A stretch of 64,000 bases of DNA from Woeseiaceae bacterium (GCA_021773055.1 JAJFKV010000039.1:50699-114698); one strand, 5' to 3'. Positions 53,051 through 63,387 are shown, numbered from the stretch's first letter. Translations and numbers: made by a program. Notes: generated from the sequence alone by a model not told the origin.

Positions 53051-53064
53051 TAGACCTTGGTCTA
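53051..53064. promoter_or_regulatory. Palindrome in the divergent acs/porin promoter region
   Basis: Perfect repeat TAGACC-TT-GGTCTA centred ~87 bases upstream of acs and ~107 bases upstream of the porin. NarL-type regulators bind such short palindromes, so this is a candidate CrbR-like site; it was not found in the symporter promoter by eye. Confidence 0.4.
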
Positions 53065-53164
53065 TCTGACCTCATGGATTCGACTTTTGGCTAATGGCAT
53101 CGACGAGCTTGCTGGTCGAGTATCCGATCTTGCGCTTATGAATAAACTCTCTATGGGGGAAAAG

Positions 53165-54328
53165 ATGATGAGAAATACTCACAGACTGACTGCATCAGCG
53201 GCTTCGCTGTTCCTGTTGGCTACGTCGGGCATCGCGCTTGCCGATGATGAGGCGCCTACTACGACTTACAAGTTCGGCGGCTACGCCAAGTTCGACGCTA
53301 TGTTCAGTGATTACAGCGACGCCACACCGGATGGCAACGCCCTCATGCGCCAATTCTACTACGCGCCCCAGATCCCGGTCGGCGATGGCACGGGCAGCAG
53401 TGATCTGACGGCTGACTTCCAGGCCAGAGAATCACGGATTAACTTCAGGGCCGATACAACGACCGCCGGTGGTGACAAGATCACTGCGTTCGTCGAGATG
53501 GACTTCTTCACTCACAGCGATGGCAACGAGGTCGTGTCCAATTCGTACAGCCCACGCCTGCGTCACGCGTTTATCAAGTACAACAAGTGGACCTTCGGCC
53601 AAACCTGGTCAACATTCCAGGACGTAAGCGTATTGCCGGAAGCTCTTGATTTCGTTGGTCCAGCTGAATCGACCACGTTCATTCGTCAATCCATGGTCCG
53701 GTACACGTCGGGCAACCTGGAACTGGCAGCTGAGAACCCGCAGACGTTTGTCGCCGGGGGCGCCAGAGACCTTTCAACAGTGCCGGATCTGATCGCGCGT
53801 TACACGTTCAAGCTGGACGGCGGCAGCTATGTCAGGGTCGCTGGCCTGATGCGCAGCTTGAAGGTTGGACCGGCGGGTGGATCGCAGGTCGACGAGACAG
53901 GCTTTGGTGTGAGTGCTTCGGCCAAATTCAAATTCGAAAATGGTAGTGACCTGCGTGCCATGGTCACCGCCGGTGACGGCATCGGCCGTTACGTCGGTCT
54001 CGGTTTCGTCCTGGACGGCTACCTCGACGGCACCACTGGCGATATCGAGACGGCCGAAACCCTCGCCTGGTTCGTATCGTACCGGGCTATTTGGAACGAT
54101 AAGTGGCGGTCGAACTTCATGTACGGCACCAACTCTATCGACTACAACGATAATCTGCAGGCGGCAACATTTAACGACAACGCTTCGAGCTTCCACGTGA
54201 ACCTCATTCACAACGTGCTGCCCAAGCTGGATATTGGCGCCGAGTTTATCTTTGGCGAGCGTGAGATCGTAAACGGGACGGACGGTGACTTTACGCGCTT
54301 CCAGATCTCTGCGAAGTACGCGTTCTAA
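53165..54328 (+). CDS. DcaP-like trimeric porin
   Basis: 387 aa outer-membrane protein with signal peptide (ATSGIALADD) and regular amphipathic beta strands ending in the C-terminal aromatic residue (ISAKYAF). Segments such as FGGYAKFDAMFSDYSD, SRLNF-like SRINFRAD and FGQTWSTF are typical of DcaP-like porins, which take up dicarboxylates or similar acids. The start at 53165 has GGGGGA a few bases upstream; in-frame ATGs further upstream give a longer, less likely leader. Divergent from acs, so uptake of acetate-type substrates and activation may be co-regulated. Confidence 0.82.
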   Translation: MMRNTHRLTASAASLFLLATSGIALADDEAPTTTYKFGGYAKFDAMFSDYSDATPDGNALMRQFYYAPQIPVGDGTGSSDLTADFQARESRINFRADTTTAGGDKITAFVEMDFFTHSDGNEVVSNSYSPRLRHAFIKYNKWTFGQTWSTFQDVSVLPEALDFVGPAESTTFIRQSMVRYTSGNLELAAENPQTFVAGGARDLSTVPDLIARYTFKLDGGSYVRVAGLMRSLKVGPAGGSQVDETGFGVSASAKFKFENGSDLRAMVTAGDGIGRYVGLGFVLDGYLDGTTGDIETAETLAWFVSYRAIWNDKWRSNFMYGTNSIDYNDNLQAATFNDNASSFHVNLIHNVLPKLDIGAEFIFGEREIVNGTDGDFTRFQISAKYAF

Positions 54329-54358
54329 TCAGCGAACCCATATCCCCTGTGTGTTTGC

Positions 54359-54391
54359 ACTGGCGGCAACCGAAAGGTTGCCGCCAGTTTC
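54359..54391 (+). terminator. Rho-independent terminator after the porin
   Basis: Thirteen-base perfect stem (54359-54371 with 54376-54388) with a GAAA tetraloop, followed by a short T-run. It ends the porin transcript before the cNMP/CBS gene. Confidence 0.9.
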
Positions 54392-54422
54392 CTGTTTGGC
54401 CCTGGCGTGACAAAATGACCAG

Positions 54423-56261
54423 ATGAACGAACTGCCTGATATCGCCCGATTCTTGTCCGGTTTGCCCGGATTCGACCTGCTCGACGAAGCTCAGAGCAAG
54501 ACCGCTGCGAGGTCGATCCAGATCGGCTACTACCGGGCCGGCAGCATCGTTCTGCAAACAGGTAGTGACAACCATCAGCTTCATATCGTTCGCAGCGGGG
54601 CTTTGGAACTCAGAAACGTCGAAGGCGATCTCGTAACCCGGGTTGCCGAGGGAGACTGTTTCGGCTTTCCATCGTTGATGAATGAATCTCCTGTTCGGAA
54701 TCAATCCGTCGCTATCGAAGATTCGCTCATTTACCACATAGACGGCAAAGTCTTTTCCGATCTACGGCACAGCAGTGAGAGATTCGACACGCATTTCATT
54801 CGGTTGTTATCGGACCGATTGCTTTCGCGTCCTCTACCGACGAAGCTGCATGGCGCCGGCAACCGCCAGGTATCACAGCTTATTTCGCGGTCACCTGTCT
54901 CTATCGATGCCAGCGCGAATGTTCGGGACGCGGCGACAAAAATGGGCGATGAACGCGTCTCCGCAATCCTCGTTACTGATAAGGGAAAATTCTGCGGCAT
55001 ATTCACAGACCGCGATATCCGCACGCGCGTCGTCGCGATTGGAAAGTCTGGCGAAACAGAAGTTCGAGAAATTATGTCGACCAATCCAATCTCGATCGAG
55101 ATTGACATGCTTGCTTACGAAGCGGCACTGGTGATGATGCAAAAGCAAATTCACCATCTACCGGTGCTCGACCACGGAAAATTGGTTGGCATGATCTCGC
55201 GCAGCGATTTCATGCGCATCGAAACGGAACATCCATTGTACCTCGTCAACGACATCAGCAAGCAGACTTCGGTACAGGGGATCGTCGATGCTTGTGAGCG
55301 CTTGCCGGGTCTCATCGCCAGCCAGGTTAGTGCCGATGCCACGGGCGAGCAGCTCGGTAAATTCGTCACGACGATAACGGATGCGATCACACGACGGCTT
55401 TGCCGCATCGCCGAAACAGAGCTGGGCTCTCCGCCGTGCGATTATGCGTGGGTCGCGATGGGATCACAGGGCAGACACGAGCAGTCGGCCAAGAGCGACC
55501 AGGACAACGCGCTACTGCTCAGCGATTCCGTGCGCACGGAAGATGATGCTTACTTTAAGGCGCTGGCGAAAATCGTCAACGACGGCCTCGATGCCTGCGG
55601 TTTCGTCTACTGTCCCGGTGACGTAATGGCGTCGAATCCTAAATGGCGCCAGTCGCTCAAGGTCTGGAAAGGCTACTTCCACAAATGGATTACGGTGCCG
55701 AGTGAGAAGGCCCTGATGCACGCAAACATATTCTTTGATCTGCGTTGTGTATACGGAGATACGCCGCTGGTCGACGACTTGAAGAAGAGCATCCGCAAAG
55801 ACGCGAAAAGAAACGAAATATTCCTCGCGCTCATGGCGAAGAACGCGATGAATTTCCAGCCGCCGCTTGGGTTCTTCCGCCAGTTCGTGTTGCAAAAATC
55901 CGGGGAACACAAAAACACCCTCGACATCAAATTGCACGGCATCATGCCGATAGTCGAGATCGCGCGAATCAGGGCGCTCGCAGCCGGTGAAGTGCGTATC
56001 ACGACCAGAAACCGACTGCGCGCTGCGGCCAAGGCCGGGGAGTTGACCGAAACGGACGCCGCAAACCTCATTGATGCGCTCGACTTCATCGAAAAACTGA
56101 GAATGGAACACCAGAACCGACAGCTGCATGCAGGGAAGAAGCCAGATAACCATCTTTCGCCTGACGAGCTTTCACCGCTCGTGAGGCAAAATCTCAAGTC
56201 CGCTTTCTCACAGGTGAGCGTTAGTCAGGCGGCCTTGCTGAACCGCTTTCATCTCGCATGA
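54423..56261 (+). CDS. Cyclic-nucleotide-binding / CBS / DUF294 nucleotidyltransferase-like protein
   Basis: 612 aa cytoplasmic protein. Domains in order: cNMP-binding barrel (residues ~10-130), two CBS domains (~150-275), DUF294 nucleotidyltransferase-like core with GSQGRHEQ...SDQDNALL (~340-375), and a helical DUF294_C tail (~470-600). The core resembles GlnD-type nucleotidyltransferases. This protein is commonly found next to acs and VC_2705-type symporters, and probably regulates acetate metabolism. Overlaps the exonuclease gene by ATGA. Confidence 0.88.
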   Translation: MNELPDIARFLSGLPGFDLLDEAQSKTAARSIQIGYYRAGSIVLQTGSDNHQLHIVRSGALELRNVEGDLVTRVAEGDCFGFPSLMNESPVRNQSVAIEDSLIYHIDGKVFSDLRHSSERFDTHFIRLLSDRLLSRPLPTKLHGAGNRQVSQLISRSPVSIDASANVRDAATKMGDERVSAILVTDKGKFCGIFTDRDIRTRVVAIGKSGETEVREIMSTNPISIEIDMLAYEAALVMMQKQIHHLPVLDHGKLVGMISRSDFMRIETEHPLYLVNDISKQTSVQGIVDACERLPGLIASQVSADATGEQLGKFVTTITDAITRRLCRIAETELGSPPCDYAWVAMGSQGRHEQSAKSDQDNALLLSDSVRTEDDAYFKALAKIVNDGLDACGFVYCPGDVMASNPKWRQSLKVWKGYFHKWITVPSEKALMHANIFFDLRCVYGDTPLVDDLKKSIRKDAKRNEIFLALMAKNAMNFQPPLGFFRQFVLQKSGEHKNTLDIKLHGIMPIVEIARIRALAAGEVRITTRNRLRAAAKAGELTETDAANLIDALDFIEKLRMEHQNRQLHAGKKPDNHLSPDELSPLVRQNLKSAFSQVSVSQAALLNRFHLA

Positions 56262-56932
56262 GCGGTTTCTGGCGTGCGGCGAGACGCTTGCAAGCCAGGC
56301 GGCAGACCAGCGATCCGGTCTACAGGGCCTTCGTCGAATCCCCACTTCCGCAGCGCGGGACTCTATTTGAAGACGCGGAACTGGTTTGCCTGGATATCGA
56401 AACTACGGGGCTGGATCCGGCGAGTGCCGATATGCTGAGCGTCGGTTGGGTGCTCATTCGTGACGGCAAGGTAGATCTGGCAACCGCCGAGGCCCATTAC
56501 GTAAAACCGGAGTGTGATGTCGGGCAAACGGCCTCAGTACACGGTTTAACAGATACAATCGTGGGGCAGGGCATGGCGCCAGCCGTGGCAATGTGCCGAG
56601 TCCTCGAGGCGCTGACCGGCAAGGTGCTGGTCGTGCACTATGCGGGTCTTGATAAAAACTTGTTGGACCGACTTTGCAAGCAGCACTTCGGCGACAAGTT
56701 ACTGATACCGGTGATCGATACACTCGCTCTGGAGCATCGTCGCAAGTCACGTCACCACCATCTCACTGATACTCGCTCATTGCGCTTGCCGGACCTCAGA
56801 GAGCACTACAACCTGCCCAGATATGGTGGCCACGATTGCCTGATGGATGCTGTGGCGACAGCCGAGCTTCTCATCGCCATGGTGGCTACACGAGCGCACG
56901 ATGGCCAGATAACACTCGGAGATCTTTACTGA
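56258..56932 (+). CDS. DEDDh 3'-5' exonuclease (DNA polymerase III epsilon-like)
   Basis: 224 aa. Exo I motif LDIETTGLDP, Exo II around VVHYAGLDKNLLDRL, Exo III with GGHDCLMDAVATAELL, i.e. the DEDDh residues are all visible. It is not the housekeeping DnaQ but the shorter form usual beside the cNMP/CBS/DUF294 gene, with which it overlaps by 4 bases. The link to acetate metabolism is unexplained. Confidence 0.9.
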   Translation: MSGFWRAARRLQARRQTSDPVYRAFVESPLPQRGTLFEDAELVCLDIETTGLDPASADMLSVGWVLIRDGKVDLATAEAHYVKPECDVGQTASVHGLTDTIVGQGMAPAVAMCRVLEALTGKVLVVHYAGLDKNLLDRLCKQHFGDKLLIPVIDTLALEHRRKSRHHHLTDTRSLRLPDLREHYNLPRYGGHDCLMDAVATAELLIAMVATRAHDGQITLGDLY

Positions 56933-57020
56933 TAGCCGCGCGCTTTGCGCCTTTTGTCGAATGGTGGCGCGAGTACAGCTCTTCTACAATCGAGCAATCT
57001 AAAATTACCGCGAGCTGGCC

Positions 57021-58922
57021 ATGAGTGAATACTCGGACATCCATCAACGTTCGATCGAGAACCCCAGCGAATTCTGGGCGGAAGCGGCCGAACATCTCGT
57101 ATGGGAACGTCGCTGGGATCGCGTTCTCGACGATTCAAACGCGCCGATTTACCGGTGGTTCACAGGCGGGCGCCTCAATACCTGTTACAACGCGGTCGAC
57201 CGTCATGTGGCCAATGGTCGCGGGGAACAAGCTGCGATCATTTATGACAGCCCGATCACGGGGACAGGTCGCCAAATCACTTATCGCGAATTGCAGGACC
57301 AGGTTGCGCTCTTCGCGGGCGCCTTGGCGGGCAACGGTGTGGGCAGAGGTGATCGCGTGATCCTTTACATGCCAATGATCCCCGAAGCGATCGTGGCCGT
57401 GCTTGCCTGCGCCAGGATCGGCGCGGTGCACTCGGTTGTGTTTGGTGGATTCGCGCCTAACGAACTTGCGACCCGTATCGACGATGCCAAGCCAAAGGCT
57501 ATCGTTTCCGCTTCCTGCGGAATCGAACCGTCACGGGTGATCGCATACAAGCCGCTACTCGACAACGCACGAAACCTGTCAAAGCACAAACCAGATTGCT
57601 GTATCGTGTTTCAGCGGCCGCAGTTGCAAGCCGACCTGAACGAGCCCGGCGATCTTGACTGGCACGACGCAATGGCGAATGCCGTGCCTCATGATTGCGT
57701 GGCAGTTGAGGCGACCGACCCGCTCTACCTGTTGTATACATCGGGTACCACTGGCCAGCCGAAAGGTATCGTTCGAGATAACGGTGGCCATGCCGTGGCC
57801 TTGCACTGGACAATGAAAAACATCTACAACGTCGAGCCCGGAGAAGTCTACTGGGCGGCATCCGACATCGGCTGGGTCGTCGGCCACTCCTACATCATTT
57901 ATGGCCCGCTACTAAGCGGCAATACCACAGTTCTATACGAGGGCAAGCCTGTCGGGACACCGGATGCGGGCGCGTTCTGGCGAGTAATCTCTGAGCACAA
58001 AGTGACGACAATGTTTACGGCGCCGACGGCGTTTCGGGCTATCCGCCAGCAAGACCCTGAAGGTGACTATATTAAGAAGTACGACCTGTCATCGATGCGT
58101 GCGTTATTTCTTGCGGGAGAACGTTGCGATCCGGATACGCTGCACTGGGCAGAGGAAAAGCTTGGCGTTCCCGTGATCGATCACTGGTGGCAGACAGAAA
58201 CAGGCTGGTCGATCGCTGCGAACTGTCTCGGCATCGAACTCGCACCCGTTAAGGCTGGATCAGTTGGTCGTGCGGCACCTGGTTGGGAGGTGCAGGCTCT
58301 CGACGACGCCGGAAACGACGTCGCTGCCGGTGGCATCGGCGCAATCGCTTGCAAGTTGCCGTTGCCGCCGGGCACGCTGCCCGGTCTTTGGAACGCTGAG
58401 GATCGTTTTCGCAGTTCCTACCTGGAAACATTCCCGGGCTATTATGAGACTGGTGACGCCGGATATATCGACGAAGACGGCTACATCTTTGTGATGTCGA
58501 GAACGGACGATGTTATCAATGTCGCAGGTCATCGATTGTCGACGGGCGCGATCGAGGAGGTCCTGGCGGCCCACGACGACGTTGCGGAGTGCGCCGTGAT
58601 CGGTGTTGCCGATGAGTTGAAGGGCCAGTTGCCGGTCGGTTTTCTGGTACTTAAAGCCGGCGTCGAACATGATGAGGCGGACATTGTTGCCGACGTCGTG
58701 CGCATGGTCCGCGAGCGTGTTGGGCCCGTCGCAGTATTCAAGAAAGCAGTTGTTGTTACATGCCTGCCAAAGACACGATCCGGAAAAATTCTGCGCAGTA
58801 CTATGCGCAAGATCGCCGACGGGGAGCCTTATACTGTGCCTGCGACGATCGAAGATACGGGTGTCCTCGACAACATCGAAGTTGCCCTGCAGTCAGTGGG
58901 CTACGCGCCTTGTGCAACGTAG
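57021..58922 (+). CDS. prpE: Propionyl-CoA synthetase
   Basis: 633 aa acyl-CoA synthetase. Motifs: LYTSGTTGQPKGIVRDNGGH (PrpE keeps RDNGG where Acs has HTTGG), DHWWQTETGW, and [10 protein letters not shown] with the acylatable lysine. N-terminus (YSDIHQRSIENPSEFWAEAA) and length fit PrpE. It makes propionyl-CoA from propionate and extends the module to C3 acids. Starts 88 bases after the exonuclease. Confidence 0.9.
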   Translation: MSEYSDIHQRSIENPSEFWAEAAEHLVWERRWDRVLDDSNAPIYRWFTGGRLNTCYNAVDRHVANGRGEQAAIIYDSPITGTGRQITYRELQDQVALFAGALAGNGVGRGDRVILYMPMIPEAIVAVLACARIGAVHSVVFGGFAPNELATRIDDAKPKAIVSASCGIEPSRVIAYKPLLDNARNLSKHKPDCCIVFQRPQLQADLNEPGDLDWHDAMANAVPHDCVAVEATDPLYLLYTSGTTGQPKGIVRDNGGHAVALHWTMKNIYNVEPGEVYWAASDIGWVVGHSYIIYGPLLSGNTTVLYEGKPVGTPDAGAFWRVISEHKVTTMFTAPTAFRAIRQQDPEGDYIKKYDLSSMRALFLAGERCDPDTLHWAEEKLGVPVIDHWWQTETGWSIAANCLGIELAPVKAGSVGRAAPGWEVQALDDAGNDVAAGGIGAIACKLPLPPGTLPGLWNAEDRFRSSYLETFPGYYETGDAGYIDEDGYIFVMSRTDDVINVAGHRLSTGAIEEVLAAHDDVAECAVIGVADELKGQLPVGFLVLKAGVEHDEADIVADVVRMVRERVGPVAVFKKAVVVTCLPKTRSGKILRSTMRKIADGEPYTVPATIEDTGVLDNIEVALQSVGYAPCAT

Positions 58923-58946
58923 TAGCCACTCCGAAGGAAGTGCGTA

Positions 58947-60527
58947 CTACAGACTACCTGTACCAGCCTTCGTCAGTCGCTCGATTAGCGGTGCAAGTTG
59001 CGTTTCGAATCGCCGCCAGCGCGCCAGTGCGTCACGATAGATCGGTGCGCGTACCTGCACTGCACTCGCCGTTGCAACCGGCGCCGTATTTTTGTCGAAA
59101 TTCAGACACTCAGGCTGCCACTCAATCCCGCAGTGAGCAATTATCTCCCTGGACACATGCTCCTGATTTTCGACCAGGTCTTCGTAGCCAACGTCGAGCA
59201 CGACACCCGGGAACAGCGTATGCCAGTGCTGCATTAATTCGTGGTAGGCAATGTAGTATTCGGCAAGATCGTCGAGGTCGTAGGAAAACGGGTAGCCCTC
59301 CCGAAACAGTGCGCGATACATCGATAGACAACTGTCCACCGGGTGGCGCCGAACATGCACTATCGACGCACCCGGCAATGCTTTTGCGATCAGGCCAATG
59401 TAGAGAAAATTGACCGGTGTCTTGTCGATGAAACAGGGTGCGTCCACGCCGTAACTGCGGACGCTTCGAATGTAACGTTGCCCCAGCTGGTCGGGATCGA
59501 TGCGGGCGCACATTTCGAGTAATTTCTGTCTGTCGGCAGTATTCGCCACTCGGTTAAGCGTTAGTGCGAAGTCGGTAATTTCCCCCATGCTTTCGACACT
59601 GCTGTGAGAACCCAGGATGCGATCGACCAGCGTCGAGCCGCTGCGCGGTAAGCCCAATACAAAAATCGGGCCGCGACGCTCCACCGCGGCCTTTGTGTTC
59701 GCAGCATAGTTTTGATCAAAGAGCTCCGCAATGCGTTGCATCAGAGCTACGTCGAGTTGGACGTCATATTGTGTTCGACGTCGATAGCTGTCAGCGCCAC
59801 GCTTCAGAGCAGAGAAGCTGCGTTTATCTTTGCCCAGATCGTCGTATTCTTTCGCCAGTGCGTAGCACAGCGGTGTTTCTCTGGCATCGCCGGGCCGTAT
59901 TTTCTTCAATGCCTTTTCAAGCGTGCGAACATTATTGCGATCTTCAGTTTGCTTTCGAAGCGTTGAGCGGTTGTACCACACCTCAAAATTCTTGGGGCGG
60001 CGAGCGATAACCCTGGAGTACATTTCCTCGGCTTGCTGCAGGTCACCAACTGCGATAGACGATGAGGCGAGGTTGTTCAGATACTGTGGGTTATCGCCAT
60101 CGAGAGTGACTGCCCGAAGGTAACATCGGTGCGCATCTTCGTGCTTGCCAGCTCGCACATACAGCTGAGCGACGTTCTGTAATAGCGCTGCATCGTCGTG
60201 AACGGCTTGCTGGACTGTCGCGAGTTGTGTCAGCGCTCGATCGTGCTGCCCGCAAAATTGGCAGGCGCCGGCGAACTGAAGCTGCAAACTGATGCTACCG
60301 GGCTCGCGGCTGAGCGCAGTTTCGACCAGTTTCAACATGTCGTCGAAACGGCCCTGCATCTGGCGAGCCTTGCCGAGCAGGAGTAAAGCGTCGTTTGATT
60401 GGGGGTGAGACTTTGAAAAGGCTAAGCAAGCGTTTACGGCCTCGTTGACACGCCGCTGCCTCAACAGGTTCATTATGTTCTGAACGGTCGACTGATACTG
60501 CTTTGTGGCCTGAGCGTTAGAATTCAC
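58947..60527 (-). CDS. TPR-containing sulfotransferase
   Basis: About 526 aa. Helical TPR repeats fill residues ~1-270; the rest is a sulfotransferase with 5'-PSB loop VLGLPRSGSTLVDRILGSHS and 3'-phosphate motif VHVRRHPVDSCLSMY. It transfers a sulfuryl group from PAPS to an unknown acceptor, perhaps a protein or glycan. Start is uncertain: GTG at 60527 removes a non-TPR extension found with the ATG at 60650; ATG at 60473 is another option. Convergent with prpE. Confidence 0.83.
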   Translation of the reverse strand: MNSNAQATKQYQSTVQNIMNLLRQRRVNEAVNACLAFSKSHPQSNDALLLLGKARQMQGRFDDMLKLVETALSREPGSISLQLQFAGACQFCGQHDRALTQLATVQQAVHDDAALLQNVAQLYVRAGKHEDAHRCYLRAVTLDGDNPQYLNNLASSSIAVGDLQQAEEMYSRVIARRPKNFEVWYNRSTLRKQTEDRNNVRTLEKALKKIRPGDARETPLCYALAKEYDDLGKDKRSFSALKRGADSYRRRTQYDVQLDVALMQRIAELFDQNYAANTKAAVERRGPIFVLGLPRSGSTLVDRILGSHSSVESMGEITDFALTLNRVANTADRQKLLEMCARIDPDQLGQRYIRSVRSYGVDAPCFIDKTPVNFLYIGLIAKALPGASIVHVRRHPVDSCLSMYRALFREGYPFSYDLDDLAEYYIAYHELMQHWHTLFPGVVLDVGYEDLVENQEHVSREIIAHCGIEWQPECLNFDKNTAPVATASAVQVRAPIYRDALARWRRFETQLAPLIERLTKAGTGSL

Positions 60528-60573
60528 GATGAATGCAATACGATCGATTTCGCAACTATGAGGAAACGAAATA

Positions 60574-60966
60574 CTATCGCGTTTGCAGGTGATGGAGGAA
60601 GCACGGAAAGAAATTAGGCGGATGTCCAGCACTTCGAGCGACGACTGCAAACAATGATTGCTCTGGTGCTACTTGCGATTCCGGCTCGTACGCAGTAGCG
60701 GACTCGGAGTCGACCTCAAGCTCCGGACTCTCCGTTTGAAATTCGGTATCCGTCGCTTGCTCCGCGGCACAGGCTTCGAAATCGGCAACAGCGCTGTTGT
60801 CGCCCGGTTGATGCGAGTTGCCGACAGCTGCCGCGCCGCGACCGGCCAGAGCAAGAATTACTAATACGTTGGGTGTTAAGGTAAACGTACTGAATCTCCT
60901 GATACGAAAGGTAGTTAACGAATACCAACCGCAACAATCTTTCTGACGCGATTGACTCAGACGCAA
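60574..60966 (-). CDS. Doubtful small open frame, possible exported acidic protein
   Basis: 130-codon frame with a hydrophobic stretch (TPNVLVILALAGRGAAA) and an acidic Glu/Ser-rich part, which would suit a secreted protein. But the N-terminal 28 residues are unlike a signal n-region, there is no good RBS, and it overlaps the upstream end of the sulfotransferase frame. Nothing else was seen in 60528-61066. Confidence 0.25.
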   Translation of the reverse strand: MRLSQSRQKDCCGWYSLTTFRIRRFSTFTLTPNVLVILALAGRGAAAVGNSHQPGDNSAVADFEACAAEQATDTEFQTESPELEVDSESATAYEPESQVAPEQSLFAVVARSAGHPPNFFPCFLHHLQTR

Positions 60967-61066
60967 GGATGGCTCAATAGTGGTGGCTTAGCTTGGTTGA
61001 AACCGGACATTTTCATGACTTTTTTCGATGTAGAGTCGTTATCAAACAAAATTGACGAGGTCTTCA

Positions 61067-62701
61067 ATGCGCCTTCCTTTATCTTTCTTATTCTGTATCG
61101 CCGCGCTGATGATAATTGCAACGCCAATTGCATCAGGCCAGACAAACGCTGACTACGACGAACTGCTGGCGCTGTTCGAAGACTGGCGAGGCTTCGAATC
61201 GCCGCCGTTGCTCGATGGCGCACCCGACTACACGGCCGAGCGCTTCGAGCTGCGGCGTGGCGACTTTCTCGCCCTGCGGGCACGGCTGGACACGTTCGAC
61301 ATAAGCGACTGGCCGGTCCCGCAACAAGTGGACTGGCACCTCGTGCGTGCTGAAATGAACGGCTACGATTTTAATCAACGCGTGTTGCAGCCCTGGGTTC
61401 GGGACCCGGCGTTTTACAACACGTTGTGGATGGGGCGCAGTGACGTACCCGGGCACGAAGGGCCTACCCACCATGCGGTGGTGGAAGTGTGGACTTATGA
61501 CTTTCCCCTATCCCGGACTGACGAACGCCGCCTGGTAGCGGAGCTTGGCGTCATACCACCACTCATGAAGCAAGCGCAGAAAAATCTCACCGGCAATGCA
61601 CGTGATCTCTGGGTCACCGGTATTCGTGACTTGCGTTCGCAACGGTCTGCACTGGATGAGGTCGCGGCGATGGCCGGCGACTCAGCAGGTGAGGCGCTGC
61701 TACAGATCATCGCCGACGCCAAAAGCGCGACAGACGTCTTGATTAATTGGCTGGAAGCGTCGGCATCATCGAAAACCGGGCCGTCTGGCATAGGTAAGGA
61801 CGAGTACACCTGGTATCAGCAGAATGTGCACCTGGTGCCGCTAACGTGGGACGACGAGGTGCGCTTGTTGAAACGCGAGTTGGCCCGCGCCTGGTCGTCG
61901 TTGAAGCTGGAGGAGCAGCGCAATCGTGATCTGCCTCCGATGGTGGCTGCCAGCACAGCACAGGAGTATGACGCGATGGCCGCCGAGGCGGTCGAGCGCA
62001 TCATGAATTTCCTCGATTATAAAGAGATTTTGACGGTAACGGATTACATGAAACCGGCATTGCGCGAACACATGGGTTCGTTTGTGCCGGAGGAGACGCG
62101 AAATTTCTTCCTGATTACGGCCCACTATGACCCGGCGCCGCTGTTTACGCATTTCTACCACTGGCTCGAACTGGCGCGCATGGATCTCGAACCGCACGAG
62201 AGTCCGGTCCGGCAAGGCGCACTTCTCTACAACATTTTCGACAGCCGCAACGAAGGCACCGCAACCGGTGTTGAGGAAATGTTTATGCATGCGGGACTGT
62301 ATGACGACAGCCCGCGCTCGCGCGAACTCGTCTGGATTCTGCTGGCGCAGCGAGCGGCCCGCGGACTCGGTTCGTTGTATGCACACGCCAACGATATGAC
62401 GATGGAAGAGGCCGGCACTGTGCACATGGACGGCACGCCGCGCGGCTGGATGAAGACCGAAAAAGAACTGCTCATCTTTGAGCAGCATCTGTATTTGCGT
62501 CAGCCTGGCTACGGCACCAGTTATGTAACCGGCAAGTACCTGCTTGAGGCGACGCTTGCGGATTTTGCGAAACTGCAGGAAGATCGTGGCAAGGCGTTTC
62601 AGCTAAAGGACTTTTTCGATCAGCTCAACGCCATCGATAGCATTCCAATCTCCCTCGCGCGCTGGGAGATGACCGGCCTGGACGACGAGATTCATCCATG
62701 A
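61067..62701 (+). CDS. DUF885-like secreted protein lacking the usual HEGYPGHH motif
   Basis: 544 aa with a signal peptide (ending IASG). The later part follows the DUF885 pattern of predicted metallocarboxypeptidase-like proteins ([76 protein letters not shown]). The region where HEGYPGHH is expected reads [14 protein letters not shown] instead. It may be an inactive or altered enzyme. Start at 61067 has GAGG 7 bases upstream. Overlaps the DsbA-like gene by ATGA. Confidence 0.75.
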   Translation: MRLPLSFLFCIAALMIIATPIASGQTNADYDELLALFEDWRGFESPPLLDGAPDYTAERFELRRGDFLALRARLDTFDISDWPVPQQVDWHLVRAEMNGYDFNQRVLQPWVRDPAFYNTLWMGRSDVPGHEGPTHHAVVEVWTYDFPLSRTDERRLVAELGVIPPLMKQAQKNLTGNARDLWVTGIRDLRSQRSALDEVAAMAGDSAGEALLQIIADAKSATDVLINWLEASASSKTGPSGIGKDEYTWYQQNVHLVPLTWDDEVRLLKRELARAWSSLKLEEQRNRDLPPMVAASTAQEYDAMAAEAVERIMNFLDYKEILTVTDYMKPALREHMGSFVPEETRNFFLITAHYDPAPLFTHFYHWLELARMDLEPHESPVRQGALLYNIFDSRNEGTATGVEEMFMHAGLYDDSPRSRELVWILLAQRAARGLGSLYAHANDMTMEEAGTVHMDGTPRGWMKTEKELLIFEQHLYLRQPGYGTSYVTGKYLLEATLADFAKLQEDRGKAFQLKDFFDQLNAIDSIPISLARWEMTGLDDEIHP

Positions 62702-63387
62702 GCAGAAAAAACCGAGGTGAGCAGGTGAATTCAGAGAACAGCTACGGTCGAGGCAATATCATTGCCGCTACCGCCGGAGTGTTGGTGCTTGCCGTCGTGG
62801 CAGCGACATTCTTTTACGAGAGTGATGACACCCAGTCTCTGCAGTCTGAGGCCGCGGCGCGCCAGGCAGCGCTCGGGAGCGAACATTCGCCAGCGCTCGG
62901 CGGGGCGGATGCCAAAGTGCATATCGTCGAGTTTCTCGATCCGGCGTGCGGTACCTGTGCCCTGTTTTTTCCCATGGTCAAACAGTGGCTGGCTGAGGTG
63001 CCTGATGAGATCCGTCTGTCGGTTCGTCACGTTGCATTCCATACGGGCTCCGACTACGCGGTCAGAATTCTGGAGGCGAGCCGAAAACAAGATAAGTACT
63101 GGCAGACCCTGGAAGCGCTATTAGCGTCGCAGAATCAGTGGGTACAAAATCATGTCGTGCAGCCCGATAAAATCGGGCCAGCCATTGCGGCGGTGGGCCT
63201 GAATATGGAGCAGCTCACGGCCGACATGAATACAGTGGAGGTAATGCAGCGTATTGAACAGGACAAGAAGGACGCCGTACTCCTGAAGGTCAGTGCGACT
63301 CCGGAGTACTTCGTCAATGGTCGGCCGCTACCGAGTTTCGGCCAGCAGCAACTGGCGGACCTGGTTCGCGAGGAGTTGGGAAAATAA
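62698..63387 (+). CDS. Membrane-anchored DsbA/thioredoxin-fold disulfide protein
   Basis: 229 aa. One N-terminal membrane helix (residues ~20-40) faces a periplasmic thioredoxin-like domain (Thioredoxin_4/DsbG-like) with C84-G-T-C87 in [11 protein letters not shown] and the cis-Pro loop ATPEYFVNG. Likely a thiol oxidase or reductase; a nearby DsbB-like partner was not seen. Coupled to the DUF885-like gene before it and to the START-domain gene after it. Confidence 0.85.
   Translation: MSRKNRGEQVNSENSYGRGNIIAATAGVLVLAVVAATFFYESDDTQSLQSEAAARQAALGSEHSPALGGADAKVHIVEFLDPACGTCALFFPMVKQWLAEVPDEIRLSVRHVAFHTGSDYAVRILEASRKQDKYWQTLEALLASQNQWVQNHVVQPDKIGPAIAAVGLNMEQLTADMNTVEVMQRIEQDKKDAVLLKVSATPEYFVNGRPLPSFGQQQLADLVREELGK

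Noticed and set aside
50775..53069. Two long plus-strand frames (420 and 343 codons) opposite acs and the response regulator
   Set aside because: Acs and the regulator are complete on the minus strand; the frames have no recognisable domains and arise from codon bias.
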